Assembly: GCA_947496705.1 (NCBI GenBank)
Contig: CANMDW010000011.1
Coordinates: 86,964 to 150,963, forward strand
Direction: 5' to 3'
Origin: an uncultured Aquimarina sp.
GTDB taxonomy: Bacteria; Bacteroidota; Bacteroidia; Flavobacteriales; Flavobacteriaceae
DNA length: 64,000 nucleotides
The notes beneath the pieces were generated by a model. It did not search any database. It saw only the letters and a list, made by a program, of their open reading frames with translations, and was not told where the DNA came from. Position numbers and translations under genes: made by a program. Numbering within the stretch: position 1 is the stretch's first letter; each line of letters begins with the position of its first letter. This document shows positions 17,707 through 25,935 of this stretch, piece after piece.

Positions 17707-17934
17707 TTAAGAAAGGCTTTTTTCAATAATAGGAATCGCATCTTCTACATCAGCCTTTTTTACAAAAAGTTGAATGTGATTAGGAACTCCACCTCCAAAA
17801 CCAGCAACCATTCCCGATTTCATGTCATCCCGGGTGATAGAATTGATCCCCCGATCCTGAAGTAAGGTTTGCAGAAACTGAACATTGATCAGGCTACCGG
17901 TATAAACTCTCTCATATTCGCTTTCAGGAAACAT
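17707..17934 (-). CDS. DUF2007-family small protein
   Basis: This 75-residue protein matches the DUF2007 (putative signal-transducing protein) family: VYTGSLINVQFLQTLLQDRGI near the N-terminus, a middle turn with GGGVPNHIQLFV, and a final helix of the pattern VEDAIPIIEK. The fold is ferredoxin-like and related to PII-type proteins. Its biochemical role is not established in the family as far as I know. It leads a two-gene unit with the small membrane protein. Confidence 0.82.
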   Translation of the reverse strand: MFPESEYERVYTGSLINVQFLQTLLQDRGINSITRDDMKSGMVAGFGGGVPNHIQLFVKKADVEDAIPIIEKSLS

Positions 17935-18035
17935 ATAGCATTTGTTTTTTAGTAAAATTTTGCACTACGGTGTATTATTTTTAATTTCTAAAGGTGCTAT
18001 GATAGAGTTAAAAGTTCTAGGTGTAAAGTATTCAA

Positions 18036-18776
18036 TCATGCATTAAAATATTTGCTGTTCCAGATGGCAGTATTAAAGTTCTTTCCCAATGCAAACCCGT
18101 AGAACAATACTAGGGCTGCCACAGATTTAAACATAAATAAAAAGATCATAATAAATGTCGATGTATCACTATATTTACTAAACAAACCATTTGGAACCAT
18201 AAAAGTAAGCAAAAGACTCACTAAAAAGGTAAGAAATACTAAGTTTTCGAAACTCTTAAAAAACCACATCATACCCTTGCGTAAAGGATGCAGATCATTA
18301 CCCCATTTATGAATGAGGTAGTAATAATCATTTCCCATAGGAGCAAAGAGGAGGGGATCATCGGCATTTTCTAACTTAAAAAGCTTTGACGGAGCGATAA
18401 TTTTAAAACCTTTTAAATCGGTCTGATGTTTATCTTCAAGCTCTTTGATTGCAGTAATTGCCGAAGCTGGTAATTTACCCTTAAAATACCTGGTGTCTAA
18501 AAACCGTAAACGGTAATCAATACAAATTTTCTTGATTTGATCCAGATGATAGATTTTTTGCGTTTCCAGTTGATCAAAATCAAAAATAGTAACGGTTCTT
18601 TGAGAAGAGGTTGCTACATTTTGAAGAATTCGGTTCTGGCACTCTTCTTCTTTTCTTAAAATAGTATATACCTGATCTTTCCAGGTAGATGGGTCAAATT
18701 CTTTGGCTCGTAATTTACTCAGTTTTTGTTCAATGTTTGTTCTGGGAAGTAGCATATTCTTTCTCTTTAGCCCCAC
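18036..18776 (-). CDS. Uncharacterised protein with C-terminal membrane hairpin
   Basis: This 246-residue protein is soluble and charged over about 170 residues, then carries two transmembrane helices (LVFLTFLVSLLLTFMVPNG and a segment around FIMIFLFMFKSVAALVLFYG). The soluble part contains DFDQLETQKIYHLDQIKKIC and a conserved-looking FKIIAPSKLFKL segment. I do not recognise a family. The start may instead be the Met at residue 8 (MLLPRTNIEQ). It stands alone between short AT-rich gaps. No function is proposed. Confidence 0.8.
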   Translation of the reverse strand: MGLKRKNMLLPRTNIEQKLSKLRAKEFDPSTWKDQVYTILRKEEECQNRILQNVATSSQRTVTIFDFDQLETQKIYHLDQIKKICIDYRLRFLDTRYFKGKLPASAITAIKELEDKHQTDLKGFKIIAPSKLFKLENADDPLLFAPMGNDYYYLIHKWGNDLHPLRKGMMWFFKSFENLVFLTFLVSLLLTFMVPNGLFSKYSDTSTFIMIFLFMFKSVAALVLFYGFALGKNFNTAIWNSKYFNA

Positions 18777-18896
18777 TAAATTAGCGATTTACGATTAGCT
18801 TTACAAGGTATTGATGTGGTTAATGAATATAGAAAAAGGTATTTTAACGATTGTTGAATCTTATTTTTACTATCGAGTTCTTAAAAAAAAGAATTT

Positions 18897-19742
18897 TTAT
18901 TGCACTCTATTCACAACAATCCCGGTATTATTTTTAATCTTTTTCAGGTAATCTGCCAGCGGAAGTTTGGATACCACTACCTGCCCTGATGTTGATGCAT
19001 GTAACAAATGGATACGCCCATCAGATTCCCGGGTAGCAATTCCGGTATGGGTAATATCCAATCCTTTGATCGAAGTTGCTAATGCAATAATATCTCCCGA
19101 TTGGATGAGATGTTCGTTTTCTGCAATTTGATCCTGGGCCAGGACGCACATAGGTTCTTTGTTTATTATTATCTCTGATGCTTTGATCTCTTCAAAGTTT
19201 GCATCACTTTTTAAGAAAGGATATAACTCTCGATGTGTACTCATAAAGTTGACGTTTTTGACAATTTCTTTGCCACCGATGTCTCCCGTGATATTTACGA
19301 TAAGGCCTTTTTGCTCATTATCAGAAATCCATTCAGAAAAATAGTGCAGGCGAGAGGGGTATCCGTCTAGTTTTCCATCTCTGTACCGTACTTTTTCTAA
19401 AAACTGAGCATAAGAATCAAAATCATCTTTGCCATTTTTAAGTAGCAAACTAAAAACCAATACATTTTCTACAAAGGTCGTACAATCCAGTCCCCGAAGG
19501 TTTACTACCAGAGATTCTTTTTCACCCACTTCCAGGGTTTTGGCAACATAGGGCGTGCCTAAAAATGTTTTTCCGACAGATACGATGGTCTCTCCAAAAT
19601 CAACTTTTGTAGCGTAAGCGTTCTTAAGCTCAGCCATTTTGATAGTGAAAAGTTCTTTGTCTTTTGCAGAGCAGATGATTTGCTGCGCAACCGCAGTTTG
19701 GATAATGATAAAGAAAAGAAAAATACTATGCCAGATATTCAT
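18897..19742 (-). CDS. DUF1460-family periplasmic amidase (NlpC/P60-like)
   Basis: This 281-residue protein has a signal peptide ending at TAVAQ. The catalytic Cys lies in GLDCTTFVENVLVF, typical of DUF1460 proteins, which are related to NlpC/P60 papain-like cell-wall amidases; the catalytic His lies in ITHTGIATRESDGRIHLLHAS. Characterised DUF1460 members are N-acetylmuramoyl-L-alanine amidases, so this enzyme probably trims muropeptides in the periplasm. It follows the DUF922 gene by 32 bp on the same strand, so the two secreted hydrolase-like proteins likely form an operon. Confidence 0.87.
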   Translation of the reverse strand: MNIWHSIFLFFIIIQTAVAQQIICSAKDKELFTIKMAELKNAYATKVDFGETIVSVGKTFLGTPYVAKTLEVGEKESLVVNLRGLDCTTFVENVLVFSLLLKNGKDDFDSYAQFLEKVRYRDGKLDGYPSRLHYFSEWISDNEQKGLIVNITGDIGGKEIVKNVNFMSTHRELYPFLKSDANFEEIKASEIIINKEPMCVLAQDQIAENEHLIQSGDIIALATSIKGLDITHTGIATRESDGRIHLLHASTSGQVVVSKLPLADYLKKIKNNTGIVVNRVQ

Positions 19743-19774
19743 ATAAATAGATTTACGTCAATTGTTTTCATTGC

Positions 19775-20344
19775 CTACTGCTTTGGTACATATTCATAAG
19801 ATTTCAGCTTTTTTAATTTCTGTGCTATATTATCGTACCATTCTTTTTGTTTTTCGGGATTAAACAATACCTCTTTGTCATACTGCAGTTGATATTGGCC
19901 GGATTCATTCATCAGGGTTTGCAATGCTTCTTGGTATAATGCTACAGTTTTAATGTTAGACGCATTCATTTTTACAAAGCGTTTGCGCATTTTACGCACA
20001 TAGAGCTCTTGTATATCAAAATGTAATTGCTCATGTTTCAGGGTTTTGATGGTATCGGTGATCGACCAGGACCTATATTTCTCAAAATACGCCCACACCT
20101 GAAAATTGGGGACTCCCTTTTCTACATAGCTTAATGTTCTTATTTTGGTTGCAGTACCGGCCACATGATGTGTTTTCTGTTTGTCTTTGGGGTATTGCTT
20201 CGGGCCTTTAAAATCTTCCCAGGTAAGGGGGCGATCCACTTGCCAGAGGAGCAGGCTGTCGTTTTCGACCAATACCTCATCCTGGGCGTGTAGCACACCC
20301 ATCGACAAAAAAGCAAACAGCAATAATAAGTTTTTTGGGATCAT
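19775..20344 (-). CDS. Secreted DUF922-like protein with HExxH metalloprotease motif
   Basis: The ATG at 20344 (MIPKNLLLLFAFLSMGVLHA) is chosen since it places a clean signal peptide at the N-terminus; the longer frame adds 41 non-signal residues. The 189-residue product contains KHEQLHFDIQELYVRKM, an HExxH zincin signature as in the DUF922 Zn-dependent protease family, and an N-terminal domain starting LTWEDFKGP that is typical of these proteins. It is predicted to be a periplasmic zinc peptidase of unknown substrate. It heads a two-gene unit with the DUF1460 amidase. Confidence 0.82.
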   Translation of the reverse strand: MIPKNLLLLFAFLSMGVLHAQDEVLVENDSLLLWQVDRPLTWEDFKGPKQYPKDKQKTHHVAGTATKIRTLSYVEKGVPNFQVWAYFEKYRSWSITDTIKTLKHEQLHFDIQELYVRKMRKRFVKMNASNIKTVALYQEALQTLMNESGQYQLQYDKEVLFNPEKQKEWYDNIAQKLKKLKSYEYVPKQ

Positions 20345-20484
20345 GCTTCTAAAATACGAAAATAGATGTGATACGGTACCGAAATTTGGAGATATTGCCG
20401 TGTATAGATTTGAAATGGCAGACGTGGTGGCCGTTTTTGACCCCACTTCCGAAGTACCCCTATCCACTTATATAAGTACCCCCG

Positions 20485-20625
20485 GGTACTTCAAAAGTTA
20501 AAGATTCGCGTAAGTTTGTCAGATGACCCACTTCATTACCGGGGGTGAGGTACTTCATATGTTAAAGAACCCTGTAATTTTGTCAGATTGCCTACTTAGT
20601 TAGGTGCATGTACCCACTTCATTAC
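20485..20625. repeat. Two direct imperfect repeats
   Basis: Units at 20485-20539 and 20549-20625 both start GGTACTTCA, continue with GTTAAAGA and TTTGTCAGAT, and end CCACTTCATTAC; the second unit carries an internal expansion of about 20 bases. Flanking inverted GAAGTACC boxes are present on the left. Confidence 0.55.
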
Positions 20626-20746
20626 TACGTTGACCCCGTAGTTTTCTGGGTCATCCTGGTAAATTGGTAGGTTTATCGGTAAATTTTGTTCTCTTGACTA
20701 TCTTTTTTTTGATACGGGCGATCTGAAAATATTTGGCTATGTATAA

Positions 20747-20778
20747 AGACCCCAAAGATTTCAAAAGCCTTGGGGTCT
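20747..20778. other. Perfect hairpin in non-coding region
   Basis: AGACCCCAA at 20747-20755 pairs with TTGGGGTCT at 20770-20778. No T-run follows, so it is not a typical terminator. Confidence 0.5.
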
Positions 20779-21060
20779 TAGCTATGCATCAAAGGTTTGT
20801 ACCAGTCTTTGACTGGTATGACACCAAAGCATTAAGTCTAAGGCGGGGGCACCAGAACCATTTTGGCACTAGCTTATCATAACTTGATGCCACTAGCCTG
20901 CTTCGTCGGTCAGACAGGCCAGGAGGCTGGAGGTAGCCATTAGAACACTATCGAACAGCGGGGGATTAAGAATTGATAGTAGTAGATTAGGTGATTACAA
21001 TACGATCTTTAAAATTGTAAATGAAGGTGCTGCACTTGCAGGCAGTTGAATATCCAGAAT

Positions 21061-22167
21061 TTATTTTTTAACTTTTTTAAATTGATTTGGGGTTTGGCCG
21101 GTGAATTTTTTGAAGGTAGTATAAAAGTTAGATTTTGAATTAAAACCACATTCCAGCCCTATAGATTCTATGGTATAGTTATCGTATTGCGGGTCCTGAA
21201 GCATTTTTTTTGAAGTCTCCACCCGAAGTTCATTGATATAATCATTGAAACTTTTTTGAGTGTGTGTATTGATCAGTTGAGAAAGGTACCCGTTGCTGAT
21301 TTCAAATTCTTTGGCAATATTGATGAGCATAAGATCGGTCAATAGATATTTCTTTTGCGTTATAATGTGCTCGTTGATTTTTGCAAAAGTATCATAACTG
21401 GTCTTTTTGGAATGCTGTAAAGAGATCAGTTTTTCTAATTTTTTATGAGAAGAAGACCGATTAATACCCACATATCCAACCCAATAAATCCATAAGGATA
21501 GTGATATAAAAAAGGGATATGCATAATAGGATTGTTTCATCTCTACTGTGATTCCAATAATTACCGATATTATCCCCAGAGAAAGAATACCTATTCCTAT
21601 ATGTACCAGGTTTTTTAACCAGGTAGTTTCTTGTCTTATCTTTTCTATAGTATTTTTATGTTTATTTTCATAGCTAATGATCATTGTATACATCAAATAG
21701 ATTACCGCTGGAGTGTGTATAAATGAAATAAGGTTGGTATACAAAAACAATCCTCTTTGGTAGTAATTGGTTATTTGATAACTTTTATCAAAATATAGCT
21801 GGTAGAAAAGTTGTGCCAAATGGATGATGGTCACAATAAAAAAAGGACCTACGAGAAAGAATAATAGCTTCTTATTTATGAATTCTTTTTGTAAAAAGCT
21901 GCGTGCAAAAAGATAGAACATAGGGGCAACAAGCCATTGCCAGGGGATATACGCTCTTTTGATAATGGAGTTTGTGTCGAAATAATTCACATCGATCAGT
22001 ATATGCTGAAAATTACTCAGAGACAAGAAAAAAACGGCTAGCCCCAGAAACATTGCGCTTTTAGACCGGTATTTCTTTACAAAAACAACAATATAACTGA
22101 AAATCACTCCCTGTATTGAACCAAATAAAATCAGGAGCTGAAAAAAATTAAAGTTGATGGTTTCCAA
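21061..22167 (-). CDS. Membrane-anchored AraC-family transcriptional regulator
   Basis: This 368-residue protein has about seven hydrophobic helices in residues 5-235, then a cytoplasmic AraC/XylS DNA-binding domain: LLTDLMLINIAKEFEISNGYLSQLINTHT and the second helix-turn-helix YTIESIGLECGFNSKSNFYTTFKKFTGQTPNQFKK. This seven-helix-plus-AraC layout is common in Bacteroidota and suggests direct coupling of a membrane signal to transcription. It is flanked on both sides by long repeat-rich gaps with no obvious target gene. The ligand is unknown. Confidence 0.9.
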   Translation of the reverse strand: METINFNFFQLLILFGSIQGVIFSYIVVFVKKYRSKSAMFLGLAVFFLSLSNFQHILIDVNYFDTNSIIKRAYIPWQWLVAPMFYLFARSFLQKEFINKKLLFFLVGPFFIVTIIHLAQLFYQLYFDKSYQITNYYQRGLFLYTNLISFIHTPAVIYLMYTMIISYENKHKNTIEKIRQETTWLKNLVHIGIGILSLGIISVIIGITVEMKQSYYAYPFFISLSLWIYWVGYVGINRSSSHKKLEKLISLQHSKKTSYDTFAKINEHIITQKKYLLTDLMLINIAKEFEISNGYLSQLINTHTQKSFNDYINELRVETSKKMLQDPQYDNYTIESIGLECGFNSKSNFYTTFKKFTGQTPNQFKKVKK

Positions 22168-22256
22168 ACAGTTGTTAAGTTAGTTGTTAGGTTTTTGGTG
22201 TATAATCATTCTGTTTCCTTACACAAAGATGCATATTTTTTTAAGAATCTTACCGG

Positions 22257-22587
22257 AAGGGTGTACGATCAATTTCCCTTCTGAAATTAAAAGTTTGCGT
22301 GAGGCCCGCCTGACCGGATCTACCTGGTCGGTAGACAGGTGGGCAGGCCCGCCTGACCGGACGGGCAGGGATAGTAGCATCCTTTTTGTCATGCCGAGAA
22401 GCTGAACCGAGAAACGAAGGGATAACCATAGTATAGACAAAAGATACAGTTGTGCAGCGCGAGAGCGATGAGCCAGTTGATGTGATACCTTGGCAAAGAC
22501 CCTGTCCCCATCCTGATAGTCTGGTATCGGGATGGGATAGGGTCACGCCCATAAAATTAAAAAAAGAAAATTTGTCGTACACCCCTT
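22257..22587 (+). repeat. MITE-like element, family 1, copy B
   Basis: The left end AAGGGTGTACGATCAATTTC and the reverse complement of the right end AAGGGGTGTACGACAAATTT form the terminal inverted repeat. The block AAAAGTTTGCGTGAGGCCCG is identical to copy A at 10384-10613. The interior is longer than in the other copies and includes two GC-rich palindromic modules (ACCTGGTCGGTAGACAGGT). Frames crossing it are open on both strands but look like repeat sequence and not genes. It fills most of the gap between the AraC regulator and the leu operon. Confidence 0.75.
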
Positions 22588-22610
22588 TATAATTATTATT
22601 GCATTCAACT

Positions 22611-22641
22611 AAAAAAAGCAACCAGAATAATATCTGGTTGC
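22611..22641 (-). terminator. Terminator of the leu operon
   Basis: On the minus strand GCAACCAG pairs with CTGGTTGC (22618-22625 with 22634-22641) and is followed by seven T residues. It lies 57 bp beyond the leuB stop. Confidence 0.85.
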
Positions 22642-22670
22642 TTTCCTATATAAAACTCTTTTTTAAAAAC

Positions 22671-22704
22671 TATATAGTGTCTGGTCGGAAATAGACACTA
22701 TATA
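22671..22704. repeat. Hairpin form of repeat family 3 at the leuB stop codon
   Basis: TATATAGTGTCT and AGACACTATATA form a perfect 12-bp stem around the loop GGTCGGAAAT. The sequence equals the family 3 end (TAGTGTCTGGTCGGAAATAG). The leuB stop codon TAG (22698-22700) lies inside the right arm, so the last leuB codons are encoded by the repeat. Confidence 0.65.
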
Positions 22705-23813
22705 ATGGTAGACTGCCCCACATGTATATTCTCAAAATTCATATTGGAATCTTCAGGGTTTAAGATATAATCTGCAATAAAATCTCCTACTTTTTCTGTA
22801 GTAAGCGGGTTATTTGCATTTAAGTCTGGTGTTGTAAGGTTTAACTCAAGCGCTTTTTCTACAGCATCTCTTATGGCATTTGCTTCTCCGACAAGGTCAA
22901 AATGTTCTAATAACATAGCAGCAGATAATATGGCAGCGATTGGGTTGGCAATTCCTTTTCCGGTAGCTTGCGGGTATGATCCGTGAATAGGTTCAAACAT
23001 ACAGCAGGTGTCGCCAACAGAAGCAGAGGCCAAAAGACCTATAGAACCACCTATTACACTGGCTTCATCAGAAATAATATCACCAAACATATTTTCGGTA
23101 AGGAGTACATCAAACCGACTGGGATTTAAGATCATTTGCATGGCGGCATTATCTACAAATAAGAAATCCAGCGTTACATCTTTATAGGTTGAAGCAATTT
23201 CTGTAACTACCTTTCTCCATAAACGAGAAGATTCTAAAACGTTGGCCTTATCGACCAGAGTAAGTTTCTTTCTTCGTTTTTGTGCAGCTTTAAATGCTAA
23301 ATGGGTAATGCGTTCGATCTCTTCTCTAGAATATTCACAAAGATCGGAAGCGATATTTCCATCATCACTGAGTTCTTTTTTTCCAAAGTAAATACCTCCT
23401 GTGAGCTCACGATAGATAGAAATATCTGTCCCTTCAATGATTTCACGTTTAAGCGGAGATTTATCAATTAGGGTAGTATAGGCTTTTACCGGCCGAATGT
23501 TGGCGTAGAGCCCCAGTTCTTTGCGTAATTTGAGCAATCCTTGCTCTGGCCGTACTTTTGCGCCAGGATCATTGTCATATTTTGGATCCCCAATAGCACC
23601 AAATAGTACAGCATCTGTATCTACACAAAGCTTTAGTGTTTCTTCGGGTAACGGATCTCCTGTTTTATCAATGGCAATGGCACCTACTAATCCTTCTTTA
23701 AATACGAAGGTATGGTCAAAGCTATGCGAAATTGCATCCAATGCTTTGATTGCCTGCGCGGTTACTTCTGGCCCGATACCATCTCCTGATAATACTGCTA
23801 TATCTAGTTTCAT
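22698..23813 (-). CDS. leuB: 3-isopropylmalate dehydrogenase
   Basis: The ATG at 23813 (MKLDIAVLSGDGIGPEV) is chosen over one seven codons upstream, which would add a Lys-rich stub. The 371-residue enzyme has the family's NAD-binding and substrate motifs: FGAIGDPKYD, the Arg pair in PEQGLLKLRKELGLYANIRP, the catalytic Tyr region ELTGGIYFGKKE, VDKANVLESSRLWRKVV and DEASVIGGSIGLLASASVG. It oxidatively decarboxylates 3-isopropylmalate in leucine synthesis. It is the last gene of leuA-leuC-leuD-leuB, about 80 bp after leuD. Its stop codon falls within a family 3 repeat end, so the C-terminal tail (QSTII) is partly repeat-encoded. Confidence 0.96.
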   Translation of the reverse strand: MKLDIAVLSGDGIGPEVTAQAIKALDAISHSFDHTFVFKEGLVGAIAIDKTGDPLPEETLKLCVDTDAVLFGAIGDPKYDNDPGAKVRPEQGLLKLRKELGLYANIRPVKAYTTLIDKSPLKREIIEGTDISIYRELTGGIYFGKKELSDDGNIASDLCEYSREEIERITHLAFKAAQKRRKKLTLVDKANVLESSRLWRKVVTEIASTYKDVTLDFLFVDNAAMQMILNPSRFDVLLTENMFGDIISDEASVIGGSIGLLASASVGDTCCMFEPIHGSYPQATGKGIANPIAAILSAAMLLEHFDLVGEANAIRDAVEKALELNLTTPDLNANNPLTTEKVGDFIADYILNPEDSNMNFENIHVGQSTII

Positions 23814-23895
23814 ATTTTTCTTTTTTAAAGCCACGAATGCACAAATGTTTTTAATTAACCCTAAAACTAACCGTAATTCTTATATCGTAATTTAT

Positions 23896-24483
23896 TTAAA
23901 TTCTTTCTTTTTCAAATGTTTGAATGGCTTCCTTATTGCTGGTCAAAAAATCAATATCATCATAACCGTTTATCAGACAAGTCTTTTTATAGGAATTGAT
24001 CTCAAAGGTAGAGGACGAATCTATGGCCAAAATAGTAATTTTTTGGGATTCGAGATCTACTTCGATTTGTGTATTTGGATCTTTTTTAATTTGATTGAAT
24101 AATTCTTGCAGATATTCTGGTGAAACCTGAATGGGTAATACCCCGTTATTCAAAGCATTTCCTTTAAAAATATCTGCAAAGAAACTGGATACCACCACTT
24201 TGAACCCATAATCATGAAGTGCCCATGCGGCATGTTCCCGACTGGACCCGCAGCCAAAGTTATCACCGGCAACCAGAATACTTCCGCTATATGTTGTATT
24301 ATTCATTATAAAATCCTGATTTGCGGTACCATCTTTATGAAAACGCCAGTCTCTGAATAAGTTTTTACCAAACCCTTCACGGTTGGTGGCTTTCAAAAAA
24401 CGGGCAGGAATGATTTGATCGGTATCTACATTTTCGATAGATAATGGTATTGCAGTAGATGTAAGTTTAACAAAGATATCCAT
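23896..24483 (-). CDS. leuD: 3-isopropylmalate dehydratase small subunit
   Basis: This 195-residue protein starts MDIFVKLTSTAIPLSIENVD and contains DTDQIIPARFLK and the swivelling-domain motif NFGCGSSREHAAWAL, diagnostic of LeuD. With LeuC it isomerises 2-isopropylmalate to 3-isopropylmalate through a [4Fe-4S] centre. Its start lies 2 bp after the leuC stop, which indicates translational coupling and fixes this start. Length is normal for the family. Confidence 0.96.
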   Translation of the reverse strand: MDIFVKLTSTAIPLSIENVDTDQIIPARFLKATNREGFGKNLFRDWRFHKDGTANQDFIMNNTTYSGSILVAGDNFGCGSSREHAAWALHDYGFKVVVSSFFADIFKGNALNNGVLPIQVSPEYLQELFNQIKKDPNTQIEVDLESQKITILAIDSSSTFEINSYKKTCLINGYDDIDFLTSNKEAIQTFEKERI

Positions 24484-24485
24484 AA

Positions 24486-25868
24486 CTAGTTCAGGTGTTT
24501 GGTAATATCAATAATTTTTCCTTCGATAGCTGTAGCGGCAGCGACAAGGGGGCTTGCCAAAATGGTTCTGGAACCTTGTCCTTGCCGGCCTTCAAAATTT
24601 CGGTTGGAGGTTGATACACAATATTCACCTTCCGGGATTTTATCATCATTCATTGCCAGACAAGCAGAGCATCCGGGCTGACGAAGCTGAAATCCGGCTT
24701 CTTCAAACACTTTATTTAATCCTTCTTCGGTAATCTGTTGTGCTACTTGTTGAGAACCGGGTACGAACCATGCGGTCACATTGTCGGCTTTTTTCTTGCC
24801 TTTGATATAGCTGGCGGCAACTCTAAAATCTTCAATCCTGCTATTTGTACAGCTTCCGATAAATACAAAATTGATCTTTTGATCGATTAAAGATTGCCCT
24901 TTTTCAAAATTCATGTATGCCAATGATTTTTCAAAAGAAGGATTGTTTTCTGAAGGGATATTTTCAGAGATTTTGATCCCCATTCCCGGGTTTGTTCCGT
25001 AGGTGATCATGGGTTCAATATCGGCTGCATCAAAATGATATTCTTTATCGAAAACAGCTCCTTCATCGGTTGGTAACGTTTTCCAATAGGCTACTTTTTG
25101 ATCAAATTCTACTCCTTTAGGAGCAAATTTCCTTCCTTTGATATATTCAAAAGTGGTTTTGTCGGGGGCGATCATCCCTCCGCGGGCACCCATCTCTATA
25201 CTCATGTTACAGACCGTCATACGGCCTTCCATAGACATATCTTCAAATACAGTACCAGCATATTCACAAAAATATCCTGTACCGGCATTAGTCCCTAGTT
25301 TTGCAATAACATATAGGATCACATCTTTTGGCAAAACACCGGGTTTTAATACGCCATTTACGTTTACACGCAAACTTTTGGGTTTCTGAAGTAATAGACA
25401 CTGACTGGCAAATACCTGTGCCACCTGGCTGGTTCCAATCCCAAAGGCGATGGTGCCAAAGGCACCATGTGTAGAGGTATGGCTATCACCACAAACCATA
25501 GTCATTCCCGGTTGTGTGATTCCCAGTTCAGGAGCCATCACATGTACTATACCATTGTATTTATGACCCAGGCCATACAATGTAATACCATTCTTTTCGC
25601 AATTTATGGTAAGCTGTTCTAATTGATTTCTGGACAACAGGTCTTTTACCGGCAGATGTTGATCTATAGTAGGTGTATTATGATCGGCGGTAGCTACAAT
25701 CTGATCGGGTCTGAAAACAGGAATTCCACGTTGTTCCAATTCTCCAAATGCTTGCGGGCTGGTAACTTCGTGGATTAAATGTTTGTCTATGTATAAGATC
25801 TGCGGGCCGTCCTGAATTTCCTTGACGACGTGTGCATCCCAAACTTTATCGAATAAGGTCTTCTTCAT
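24486..25868 (-). CDS. leuC: 3-isopropylmalate dehydratase large subunit
   Basis: This 460-residue aconitase-family protein carries TMVCGDSHTSTHGAFGTIAFGIG, the first cluster cysteine in FIGSCTNSRIEDF, and the remaining two in QPGCSACLAM, which together hold the [4Fe-4S] cluster. It starts MKKTLFDKVWDAHVV, as in homologues of normal length. It is separated from leuA by 67 bp containing a perfect hairpin, and is immediately followed by leuD. Confidence 0.96.
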   Translation of the reverse strand: MKKTLFDKVWDAHVVKEIQDGPQILYIDKHLIHEVTSPQAFGELEQRGIPVFRPDQIVATADHNTPTIDQHLPVKDLLSRNQLEQLTINCEKNGITLYGLGHKYNGIVHVMAPELGITQPGMTMVCGDSHTSTHGAFGTIAFGIGTSQVAQVFASQCLLLQKPKSLRVNVNGVLKPGVLPKDVILYVIAKLGTNAGTGYFCEYAGTVFEDMSMEGRMTVCNMSIEMGARGGMIAPDKTTFEYIKGRKFAPKGVEFDQKVAYWKTLPTDEGAVFDKEYHFDAADIEPMITYGTNPGMGIKISENIPSENNPSFEKSLAYMNFEKGQSLIDQKINFVFIGSCTNSRIEDFRVAASYIKGKKKADNVTAWFVPGSQQVAQQITEEGLNKVFEEAGFQLRQPGCSACLAMNDDKIPEGEYCVSTSNRNFEGRQGQGSRTILASPLVAAATAIEGKIIDITKHLN

Positions 25869-25883
25869 TCATCTATTTTAAAG

Positions 25884-25916
25884 ATCCCTCCCAGGTATTG
25901 AAAACCTGGGAGGGAT
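25884..25916 (-). other. Intercistronic hairpin between leuA and leuC
   Basis: ATCCCTCCCAGGT at 25884-25896 pairs perfectly with ACCTGGGAGGGAT at 25904-25916 across a 7-nt loop. On the transcribed strand only a weak T-tract (CTTTAAAAT) follows, so it may partly terminate, protect or process the leu mRNA and lower leuCDB relative to leuA. This is inference. Confidence 0.65.
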
Positions 25917-25935
25917 ATTCATATATTATAATTAT

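Larger units (their letters stand above)
20345..21060. other. 716-base structured non-coding region
   Basis: No gene is supportable. Going rightwards there are repeated GGTACTTC/GAAGTACC boxes and a duplicated block at 20485-20625, a hairpin at 20747-20778, a second hairpin ACCAGTC/GACTGGT at 20801-20817, and a GC-rich palindromic module around 20900-20945 (TGCTTCGTCGGTCAGACAGG). Open frames crossing the region lack codon bias and start signals. It looks like a pile-up of short mobile repeats, but a structured RNA is possible. Confidence 0.5.

Noticed and set aside
20181..20501. 106-codon plus-strand frame
   Set aside because: Mostly antisense to the DUF922 gene and running into non-coding repeats.
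20485..20625. CRISPR-like direct repeats
   Set aside because: Only two imperfect units with no regular spacer; no cas genes.
22219..22621. Overlapping open frames on both strands (73-123 codons)
   Set aside because: They lie in a family 1 repeat with palindromic modules; no start context or family resemblance.
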